This document shows, piece by piece, positions 35,269-42,256 of a DNA stretch of 64,000 bases. Each line of letters opens with the position of its first letter. Positions within the stretch are counted from its first letter, which is position 1. Both the position numbers and the translations under genes were made by a program. A model generated the notes under the pieces. It was given only the letters and a program-made list of their open reading frames with translations, made no database searches and was not told the origin of the DNA. The DNA is from an uncultured Clostridia bacterium (GTDB taxonomy: Bacteria; Bacillota; Clostridia; Peptostreptococcales; Anaerovoracaceae): contig CALWPQ010000008.1 of assembly GCA_944383465.1 (NCBI GenBank), positions 1 to 64,000 of the forward strand, written 5' to 3'.

Positions 35269-36129
35269 ATGGATAAGATTGCTGAGCTTAAGAGAATACT
35301 TATGGAATGCGGAAAAGTGGCGGCAGCGTTTTCGGGCGGAGTGGACAGTACTTTTCTTTTGTGTTTTGCAAGCGAGGTGCTGGGAAGCGAAAATGTCATA
35401 GCGGTAACGGCCGTTGCTTCTAATTTTGCGCCGGATGAGATAGATTATGCCCAAAAGATGGCGGCGGAGCTTGGAGTGAGGCATATTTGTGTAGAAGCAG
35501 AGCTGCCGGAGCTGTTTCGTGTGAATCCGCCGGATAGATGCTATTACTGCAAGAAGGCGGTGTTTACGGCGCTTATAGAGCAAGTAGCTGCTGAAACAGG
35601 CGCGGATGTAAAAAATTGCTGCGGGATGAAGGCCGGGCAGGAGCAATTGGGAGAAGCCGCGGACGGCTTTGTGTTCTGTGACGGAACGAATCTCGACGAT
35701 GCGGATGACTACAGGCCGGGAAGCCGTGCGGCGGCGGAGCTTGGAGTGCGAAGCCCGCTTCGTGAGGCAAAGCTGACGAAGAGCGAGATCCGTGAAGAGC
35801 TGAAAAAATTGGGCGTTAGCATTTGGGACAAGCCTGCGTTTGCGTGTCTGGCATCGAGGATTCCTTATGGGAAAAGAATTACGGATGAGATGCTTAATGC
35901 GGTTTACGAAATAGAAAAAATGCTGAGAGATAAGGGCTATACGCAGGTGCGCGCGCGCCTGCACGACGAAGTCGTGCGGCTCGAGCTGCTGCCCGCTGAA
36001 ATGCAGCAGCTCGCAGCCGACAGGGCCCTTTGCGAGGTTCTGTCGGTGCGCGCGCGGGAACTCGGCTTTGCATATACCGCTCTTGATATCTGCGGATATA
36101 AAATGGGCTCGCTGAACAGAGCTCTGTAG
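35269..36129 (+). CDS. larE: LarE-type ATP-dependent sulfur transferase, three-cysteine form
   Basis: The 286-residue PP-loop protein has the ATP pyrophosphatase motif F-S-G-G-V-D-S (21-27), P-P-D-R-C-Y-Y-C-K-K (Cys91, Cys94), D-G-T-N-x-D-D-x-x-D-Y-R-P-G and A-C-L-A-S-R-I-P-Y-G (Cys193). LarE adds sulfur to the nickel-pincer nucleotide of lactate racemase. The single-Cys form gives up its own sulfur, whereas forms with the C-x-x-C plus a third Cys are reported to hold a [4Fe-4S] cluster; this protein has all three. A stretch at about 112-131 (with Cys117-Cys118) looks like an insertion relative to the family. No larA, larB or larC is in the window. The last third of the gene is GC-rich and full of inverted repeats. 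Confidence 0.92.
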   Translation: MDKIAELKRILMECGKVAAAFSGGVDSTFLLCFASEVLGSENVIAVTAVASNFAPDEIDYAQKMAAELGVRHICVEAELPELFRVNPPDRCYYCKKAVFTALIEQVAAETGADVKNCCGMKAGQEQLGEAADGFVFCDGTNLDDADDYRPGSRAAAELGVRSPLREAKLTKSEIREELKKLGVSIWDKPAFACLASRIPYGKRITDEMLNAVYEIEKMLRDKGYTQVRARLHDEVVRLELLPAEMQQLAADRALCEVLSVRARELGFAYTALDICGYKMGSLNRAL

Positions 36130-36454
36130 CTGGCGCCGCATCTTGAGGCGGCACCGCACATTGTTTCGCAGGGCAAGGAACAATGCACTGCACGGCAGCT
36201 TAAAGTGCGGCATTGTAAAGCCAATATGCTGTTGGCAGATTATGAATGCAGTCAATGAAGTCAATGCAGTCTTGTCAAAGCAACAACCTTTAATGCGGAC
36301 TCAAGTGCAGTCAGGCAAAGCCAGTGAACGCGCTGCAAAGAGTTATGAATCGTTCATCGCAAATAGGCGATGGCAAGAAAACTGCATTCTTTGCAGGATG
36401 CTTTTACAAAAAGCAAGAGCCTTGGTGCTGAATATAAAAACAGGAGAACGATAA
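36130..36454. other. Gene-free region rich in inverted repeats
   Basis: These 325 bases between larE and the MBOAT gene hold no convincing gene; an open frame from 36143 lacks an SD and family-like sequence. Visible inverted repeats are GCCGC/GCGGC just after the larE stop, CATTGTT/AACAATG (36159-36165, 36179-36185) and CATCGC/GCGATG (36355-36360, 36367-36372). A degenerate tandem 9-mer (GCAGTCAAT, GAAGTCAAT, GCAGTC...) lies near 36248-36270. No consensus promoter or U-tract terminator was found. It could be a decayed gene or a structured RNA. Confidence 0.5.
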
Positions 36455-37882
36455 ATGCTTTTTTCATCACTTATATTTATAGTAGTCTTTTTGCCATGTG
36501 TACTTATAATTTATTACGGTCCTCTGCGCCGGAGGCGCGGTATGCAAAATGTATTTCTGCTGCTCGCAAGTCTCGGCTTTTATGCATGGGGAGAGCCTTG
36601 GTTTGTGCTCATAATGCTTGCGTCGATAGTGGGCAATTGGATTTTTGGTATGCTGGTAGATAAGGCGCGGACAAGCAAGGCAAAATCGCGGGCGGTTATT
36701 TTAATAATGCTCGCTTTCAACATTGCGATTATCTTTGTTTTTAAATATTTGATGTTCACGCTGAAAACCATAAATGCAATTGCGGGTACAGATATAAGCG
36801 TGCCGCAGATAGCGCTGCCGATAGGCATCTCGTTTTTTACATTTCAGGCGATTTCCTATGTAATAGATGTGTACAGAGAAAAAGGCGAGATGCAGAAAAA
36901 CCTGCTCAATGTCGGACTTTATATCGCATTTTTCCCGCAGCTTATAGCAGGGCCAATAGTGCGTTATGAGACGATATCAGATCAGATAATGGGAAGACGC
37001 GAGTCGTACGAAGATTTTTCGCGCGGCGTGTGCCGTTTTATTGTCGGGCTTTCCAAGAAAGTATTGCTTGCAAATAATTTTGCCGTGGTAGCGGATCAGA
37101 GTTTTGCCTTTTCCGCGGCGGATAACTGCTCCGTTGCTTTTGCGTGGCTTGGTGCGATAGCCTATACGCTGCAAATATATTTTGATTTTTCCGGGTACTC
37201 GGATATGGCTATCGGACTTGGCGCAATGTTTGGCTTTCATTTTCCTGAAAACTTTAACTATCCTTATATATCAAAATCAGTTGCGGAATTTTGGCGCCGC
37301 TGGCACATTTCGCTCGGCAGCTGGTTTCGCGATTATGTATACTTTCCGCTTGGCGGAAGCCGCGTCAAAAGCAAAGCGCGCCTTGTCTTTAACCTCTTTA
37401 TCGTATGGCTGCTGACGGGCATATGGCACGGCGCTAACTTCACGTTCATAGCGTGGGGGCTCATATATTTTGTGCTGATTTCTCTCGAAAAACTTACAAA
37501 TTTTGAAAAACGCAATGTTAACTCTGCGGTAAGATATATATACACAATGTTCTTCGTCGTTATCGGCTGGGTGTTTTTCCGCGCGGACAGCATCGCAGAG
37601 GGCATTGGCTTTGTCGGAAAAATGTTCGGCGCGGGAGCATCGGGGCTTACAGATGCCAATTTCACTGTATTTATGAAAGAAAACATCTGGTATTTTATAT
37701 TAGGCATCGTTTTTTCAACGCCGATTGCCAAAAAACTTGGAGAATATGTGTCAGAGAAAACGGGCGGCTCAAATCCGCTCATTACCGTGCTCTACAGCGT
37801 GTGTCTTACGGCAGGGATGCTGGTATCGCTTTCGTATTTGATTAAAGGCGCGTATAATCCGTTTATATACTTTAACTTTTAG
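36455..37882 (+). CDS. MBOAT-family O-acyltransferase (AlgI/DltB type)
   Basis: The 475-residue polytopic membrane protein has about ten hydrophobic segments and the MBOAT signatures P-Q-L-I-A-G-P-I-V-R-Y (about 166-176), F-W-R-R-W-H-I-S-L-G-S-W-F-R-D-Y-V-Y-F-P-L-G-G (about 280-300) and the catalytic-type His in L-L-T-G-I-W-H-G-A-N (about 325). Such proteins move acyl groups across the membrane to a cell-surface polymer (alginate, peptidoglycan, teichoic acid). The next gene is a DHHW protein, the usual partner that finishes O-acetylation outside, 17 bases away. The SD is AGGAG. Confidence 0.94.
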   Translation: MLFSSLIFIVVFLPCVLIIYYGPLRRRRGMQNVFLLLASLGFYAWGEPWFVLIMLASIVGNWIFGMLVDKARTSKAKSRAVILIMLAFNIAIIFVFKYLMFTLKTINAIAGTDISVPQIALPIGISFFTFQAISYVIDVYREKGEMQKNLLNVGLYIAFFPQLIAGPIVRYETISDQIMGRRESYEDFSRGVCRFIVGLSKKVLLANNFAVVADQSFAFSAADNCSVAFAWLGAIAYTLQIYFDFSGYSDMAIGLGAMFGFHFPENFNYPYISKSVAEFWRRWHISLGSWFRDYVYFPLGGSRVKSKARLVFNLFIVWLLTGIWHGANFTFIAWGLIYFVLISLEKLTNFEKRNVNSAVRYIYTMFFVVIGWVFFRADSIAEGIGFVGKMFGAGASGLTDANFTVFMKENIWYFILGIVFSTPIAKKLGEYVSEKTGGSNPLITVLYSVCLTAGMLVSLSYLIKGAYNPFIYFNF

Positions 37883-37899
37883 AGAGGAGGCGCGGCAAA

Positions 37900-39141
37900 A
37901 TGAGTAAAATTAAAAAGATGCTTAAAAATCATACTAAAGAAAAAATCACTGCGCTGGTATTTCTCGTAATTATATTTGGGATGTTCATTGGAATGATGTT
38001 TAATTTTACAGCTGTAGGCGCTAGCTTTATAACTTCTTACAGGACTGATGTGCCGACAGGCGCGCCGTACCTCGAGCGCATAAAGGGCGCAATCAGCGCG
38101 GCGGAAAATGCGGTAAATGAAGGCGCTTTTCAGAGGCAGAAATATATCGAGCTCTACGGACTGTCACAGCTCATGATGAACAAAAAAGTGATAACGGACT
38201 ACAATTACGGCTCGCTTTATAAGACGACATACGGACAGATAACATTTGCGGGCATCGAGCGTTATGTCGACGACTCGTGCGGTGCTACTTATGATCTTGT
38301 AAACAATCTTATTGCAAATGATATCGACTTTATTTATATACAGCTGCCGTTTAAAATACCGCCTGCGAGATATGGTGGTGACGCGCAGCTGCCGGCAAAT
38401 GTCAAGGATTACGCAAACGACAACGCGGACAAATTTGTGGCGTCGCTCAATCAGGCATCGGTAAAAACATATGATCTCCGCGACGATTTTTGGCAGTCAG
38501 GTATGACGCAGAATGAGCTTTTTTTCAATACCGACCACCACTGGAGCATACAGGGTGCTTTTTTAGCGACCGGGCTCATTGCAAATTATCTCAACGAAAA
38601 TTACGATATGCAGATCCCGGAAGGCCTCTATACTGAAGAAAATTTCAACTTTGAAACTTATGAAAATTCATATATCGGCTCTATGGGAAGGCGAGTAGGC
38701 AGAATATACGGCGGTATAGATGATTTTACGCTGATTAAACCTAATTTCGATACCGATTATACAGTTCGCCATATCGAGGGGAATGAGCCGCAGGAATTTA
38801 AGGGAAGCTTTGAAGAGGCCGTGCTGGAAACAGATTATATTACCGATCCTGACCCGACAACAAACCGCTATGCCGTATATCACGGCGATTATAGAGAGCT
38901 GCACTTTATAAACCATCTGGCGCAGAATGACAAAAAAATCCTGATTATAAAGGACTCGTTTTCGCTCCCTGTCTACAGCTTTTTATCGCTGGGCATAAAG
39001 GAGGTACGCGCAATAGATATGCGCCTTTTTGACGAAAATGTTGTTGAGTATGCAGCCGCATATAATCCGGATCTCGTAATCCTTATGTATAATGCAGACA
39101 GCTTCGCGCCGCCTATGTTTGATTTTCACCTTAGTGAGTAA
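37900..39141 (+). CDS. DHHW-motif (AlgJ/AlgX-like) SGNH-type acetyltransferase
   Basis: The 413-residue protein has one N-terminal membrane anchor (about 15-35) and an extracellular domain with the defining D-H-H-W at 212-215 (N-T-D-H-H-W-S-I-Q-G) and the catalytic Ser in I-I-K-D-S-F-S-L-P (about 350). With the adjacent MBOAT protein it should transfer acetyl groups to a surface polysaccharide; the glycan locus at 4.8-20.5 kb or a secondary wall polymer are plausible targets (inference). SD is AGAGGAGG. No clear terminator follows before the aspartate kinase promoter. Confidence 0.9.
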   Translation: MSKIKKMLKNHTKEKITALVFLVIIFGMFIGMMFNFTAVGASFITSYRTDVPTGAPYLERIKGAISAAENAVNEGAFQRQKYIELYGLSQLMMNKKVITDYNYGSLYKTTYGQITFAGIERYVDDSCGATYDLVNNLIANDIDFIYIQLPFKIPPARYGGDAQLPANVKDYANDNADKFVASLNQASVKTYDLRDDFWQSGMTQNELFFNTDHHWSIQGAFLATGLIANYLNENYDMQIPEGLYTEENFNFETYENSYIGSMGRRVGRIYGGIDDFTLIKPNFDTDYTVRHIEGNEPQEFKGSFEEAVLETDYITDPDPTTNRYAVYHGDYRELHFINHLAQNDKKILIIKDSFSLPVYSFLSLGIKEVRAIDMRLFDENVVEYAAAYNPDLVILMYNADSFAPPMFDFHLSE

Positions 39142-39264
39142 AATAGCTGGAAAACCGGGCACGGAATCTGTTTGGGGTATATTTTCATTTTCTTGTTACA
39201 GTATGGTTTTGTGAAGCATAACAAAAAAACACGGGCAATATGTTTGGAAAGCACAAAAAACATG

Positions 39265-39293
39265 TTGATATATGCGCAAAAATTTATTATACT
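39265..39293 (+). promoter_or_regulatory. Promoter of the aspartate kinase gene
   Basis: TTGATA (39265-39270), 17 bases and TATACT (39288-39293) lie about 137 bases before the kinase ATG. The leader between them has a direct repeat of ATATTATATA and a GGGC/GCCC stem, but no lysine riboswitch or T-box features were recognised. Confidence 0.65.
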
Positions 39294-39430
39294 ATAGCAT
39301 ATGCGTGTGAAAAAGACAGGTAAAAGTTTATTGCACACTGCGCTTTCGCGGAACGGATATTATATAGAAAAAATATTATATAACAGGGGGCATTTGGCCC
39401 TCGCAGTCAAAGAAACGAGGTAGAAACAAA

Positions 39431-40741
39431 ATGGGACTAAAAGTAGCAAAGTTTGGAGGTTCATCGCTTGCGGACGGAATACAGCTTATTAAAACGAAAA
39501 ATATCATAACTGCCGACCCCGCAAGAAAATATATAGTGGTATCGGCTCCAGGCAAGCGTTATGAAGGAGATGTAAAGGTAACGGATTTGCTTTATTTATG
39601 CAAAGCTCACATAGAAAACAACCTGCCGTATGAGCAGGTATTTCAGGTAATCTGTGACAGATATATGGCGATGGCTATAAATTTGGGTGTAACGGTTGAC
39701 ATATTTCCGGAGTTTGAGAAGATAAGACAAAATCTGCAAAAAGGAGCATCGTCCGACTATATAGCGAGCCGCGGTGAATACTTAAATGCAAGAGTGATAG
39801 CTGCGTTTCTCGGGTATGACTTTGTCGATACCGAGGGTCTTATAAAATTCGACGCCAAGGGCAGGCTGTTAACCGAAGAGACTAACGAGGCGCTGGCTAA
39901 GGAGCTTAAAAATCATGAGAGTGCAGTGCTGCCAGGATTTTACGGTACTACGCCGGACGGTAAAATCAAGACCTTTTCAAGAGGCGGCTCAGACATTACG
40001 GGCGCGCTCGTTGCAAGAGCAGTGAACGCAGATGTATACGAAAACTGGACGGATGTTTCGGGTTTCCTTATGGCAGATCCGAGAATTGTAGCAAATGCAA
40101 AGCCGATATCGAGAATTTCGTATAAGGAGCTCAGAGAGCTTTCATATATGGGAGCCTCGGTACTTCACGAAGATGCAATTTATCCGGCGAGACTCGCCAA
40201 TATTCCTATCAATATAAGGAACACAAATTTGCCTGAAGATCCGGGAACAATGATAACGGATACTGCGGAGCACGGTGATCAGATAATTACCGGCATAGCG
40301 GGGACAAAGGATTTTGATGTAATTGCTATATATAAAAATATGATGGCTTCGGAAAAGGGTTTTCTCCGCAAGCTGCTCACGATTCTCGAAGATTTTGATG
40401 TGAATGTAGAGCACATTCCGTCCGGAATAGATAACATTTCGCTTGTCGTAAATAAGAAAGATATAGAAGGAAAAATTGACGATATAGTCGATGAAATCAG
40501 AAGAAAACTCGCCCCTGATACGATAGAGGTGTTTGAGGAAATGGCGCTTATCGCAACAGTTGGGCACGGTATGTCGGCAAGACAGGGCACTTCCGCCAAG
40601 CTCTTTACAGCGCTCGCGGAAGCCGGGGTAAATATCAGAATGATAGATCAGGGCGCATCTGAAATTAACATTATTATCGGTGTTGTTAACAGTGACTTTG
40701 AAAAGGCGATAAGAGTGATTTATAACGCGTTTGTAGAATAG
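39431..40741 (+). CDS. lysC: Aspartate kinase
   Basis: The 436-residue enzyme starts V-A-K-F-G-G-S-S-L-A-D-G (amino-acid kinase motif), with F-S-R-G-G-S-D-I-T-G-A-L (about 181-192), the W-T-D-V-S-G-x-x-x-A-D-P-R segment and two C-terminal ACT domains (from about 300) that bind feedback amino acids. It phosphorylates aspartate, the first step to lysine, threonine, methionine and diaminopimelate. It is a single-function kinase without fused homoserine dehydrogenase. The SD is GAGG. The gene stands alone with its own promoter and terminator. The symbol is the usual one for the lone kinase; the isoform's feedback amino acid is not known. Confidence 0.92.
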   Translation: MGLKVAKFGGSSLADGIQLIKTKNIITADPARKYIVVSAPGKRYEGDVKVTDLLYLCKAHIENNLPYEQVFQVICDRYMAMAINLGVTVDIFPEFEKIRQNLQKGASSDYIASRGEYLNARVIAAFLGYDFVDTEGLIKFDAKGRLLTEETNEALAKELKNHESAVLPGFYGTTPDGKIKTFSRGGSDITGALVARAVNADVYENWTDVSGFLMADPRIVANAKPISRISYKELRELSYMGASVLHEDAIYPARLANIPINIRNTNLPEDPGTMITDTAEHGDQIITGIAGTKDFDVIAIYKNMMASEKGFLRKLLTILEDFDVNVEHIPSGIDNISLVVNKKDIEGKIDDIVDEIRRKLAPDTIEVFEEMALIATVGHGMSARQGTSAKLFTALAEAGVNIRMIDQGASEINIIIGVVNSDFEKAIRVIYNAFVE

Positions 40742-40758
40742 TGAAAAAATAAGTTATA

Positions 40759-40797
40759 AAAGCGCAGACTTACAATTTGGAAAGTCTGCGCTTTTTT
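40759..40797 (+). terminator. Intrinsic terminator after aspartate kinase
   Basis: AAAGCGCAGACT / AGTCTGCGCTTT (40759-40770, 40783-40794) is a 12-bp perfect stem that runs into TTTTTT. Confidence 0.93.
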
Positions 40798-40860
40798 GCT
40801 TCTAATTGTTATAAAATTACATTTAAACCTGCTTTTTATGCTTTTTATATGCTTTTAACT

Positions 40861-40888
40861 TTGCATTTTGTGTAAAATGCGGTATACT
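40861..40888 (+). promoter_or_regulatory. Promoter with a palindrome in its spacer
   Basis: TTGCAT (40861-40866), 16 bases and TATACT (40883-40888) precede the CNNM/CBS gene. A perfect inverted repeat GCATTTT-GTGT-AAAATGC (40863-40880) fills the spacer and overlaps the -35 box, like a repressor site. Confidence 0.62.
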
Positions 40889-40936
40889 ATTATATTGAAA
40901 ATTTATTTTTATTTGCAGAGGGGGAATGTTTTCCTG

Positions 40937-42214
40937 ATGGGCAGTCATAGTATATGGTCTGTTATAGCAATAGTTGTTCTCGTGATAATGTCTGCATATT
41001 TTTCCGCAACGGAAACGGCATTTACGTCGCTGAACAGAATAAGAGTGAAGAATATGGCTGGCGAAGGCAATAAAAAAGCCAAGCTCGTTATGAAGCTGTC
41101 AGATGAGTATGATAAGCTGCTCTCGGCAATACTTATCGGCAATAACATAGTGAATATTGCAATGACTGCAATTGCAACAGTGCTTTTTGTAGGCATTTAC
41201 GGTGCATATGTAGGAGCAACCGCAGCCACTGTAGTAATTACGATAGTGGTGCTCATATTTGGGGAGATAACGCCAAAGAATGTAGCCAAGGAAAAGCCGG
41301 AAAAATTTGCGATGTTTTCAGCGCGCATAATACATTTTTTTATGATACTTTTGACGCCTTTAATCGTGATATTTTCTGGCTGGAAGAAGCTTATATCAAA
41401 ATTGTTCAAGCTCGATTACGACAATGTTATTACGGAAGAAGAGCTGATAACTATAGTGGAAGAGGCGGAAACAGAAGGCGGCATTGGAGAGGAGCAGTCG
41501 GAGCTTATACAAAATGCCATCGAATTCAACGACCTTGACGCGTGGGATGTGCTCACGCCGAGAGTGGACCTCGTGGCAATAGATGTTTCAACGCCGGAGA
41601 AGGAGATTGCGGAGCTTTTCAGAAAGACGGGCTTTTCAAGGCTGCCTGTATATGAAGATGAAATAGACAATATCCTCGGCGTGCTCAATCAAAAGGATTT
41701 TCACAATGAAATATATGGTACGAAGAAGAAAGTCAGCGAATATATAAAGCAGGTAGTTTTTGTAGCGGGAACTATAAAAATATCGGTGCTGCTTAAAAAG
41801 ATGCAGCAGGTGAAAACTCATATCGCAGTCGTTGTGGACGAGTACGGCGGTACAGAGGGTATCGTAACTATGGAAGACATCATCGAGGAGCTCGTCGGAG
41901 AAATTTATGATGAGCATGACATACAGGCAAGTCAGGATATAATTCAGCTGCGCGACGGCAGTTACCGCGTGCTTGGCTCTGCAAATATTGATAAAGTACT
42001 CGACTTTTTCGATGAAGAGGATGATGATATCGATGCTACGACAGTCAACGGCTTTATCGTTTCTGAGCTCGATAATCTTCCGCGGGCGGGCGATATGTTT
42101 ACATATGAGACGGCAGGCAAAATATTTCACGTGCGTGTGACCAAAGCAGATGAGAAAAAAGCTCTTGAAGCCAATTTCATTATAGAAGAGAAACCGCAAG
42201 AAGAGGAAGAATAA
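40937..42214 (+). CDS. CNNM/HlyC-CorC family membrane protein with CBS domains
   Basis: The ATG at 40937 is chosen; a G-rich AGAGGGGG lies 12 bases upstream, and the frame extends 23 codons further without membrane-protein character. The 425-residue protein has an N-terminal CNNM transmembrane domain (about 1-150; F-S-A-T-E-T-A-F-T-S-L-N and I-L-I-G-N-N-I-V-N-I), a CBS pair (about 195-330; V-L-T-P-R-V-D and V-V-V-D-E-Y-G-G-T-E-G-I-V-T-M-E-D), and a C-terminal CorC/HlyC domain. Family members are linked to magnesium or cobalt export; 'hemolysin' is a historic name. Confidence 0.92.
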   Translation: MGSHSIWSVIAIVVLVIMSAYFSATETAFTSLNRIRVKNMAGEGNKKAKLVMKLSDEYDKLLSAILIGNNIVNIAMTAIATVLFVGIYGAYVGATAATVVITIVVLIFGEITPKNVAKEKPEKFAMFSARIIHFFMILLTPLIVIFSGWKKLISKLFKLDYDNVITEEELITIVEEAETEGGIGEEQSELIQNAIEFNDLDAWDVLTPRVDLVAIDVSTPEKEIAELFRKTGFSRLPVYEDEIDNILGVLNQKDFHNEIYGTKKKVSEYIKQVVFVAGTIKISVLLKKMQQVKTHIAVVVDEYGGTEGIVTMEDIIEELVGEIYDEHDIQASQDIIQLRDGSYRVLGSANIDKVLDFFDEEDDDIDATTVNGFIVSELDNLPRAGDMFTYETAGKIFHVRVTKADEKKALEANFIIEEKPQEEEE

Positions 42215-42256
42215 AATGCAAAAGAGTAAAGGGATTTGAAAGGAGAAATAAAAAAG

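Noticed and set aside
35176..36264. Antisense frame of 362 codons covering larE
   Set aside because: Opposite a clear PP-loop enzyme; sequence has no family features and no start signals.
36143..36454. 103-codon frame between larE and the MBOAT gene
   Set aside because: No SD, no hydrophobic or domain pattern, and it lies in hairpin-rich DNA; treated as noncoding.
39294..39430. Lysine riboswitch or T-box in the aspartate kinase leader
   Set aside because: None of the conserved L-box or T-box sequence elements could be found.
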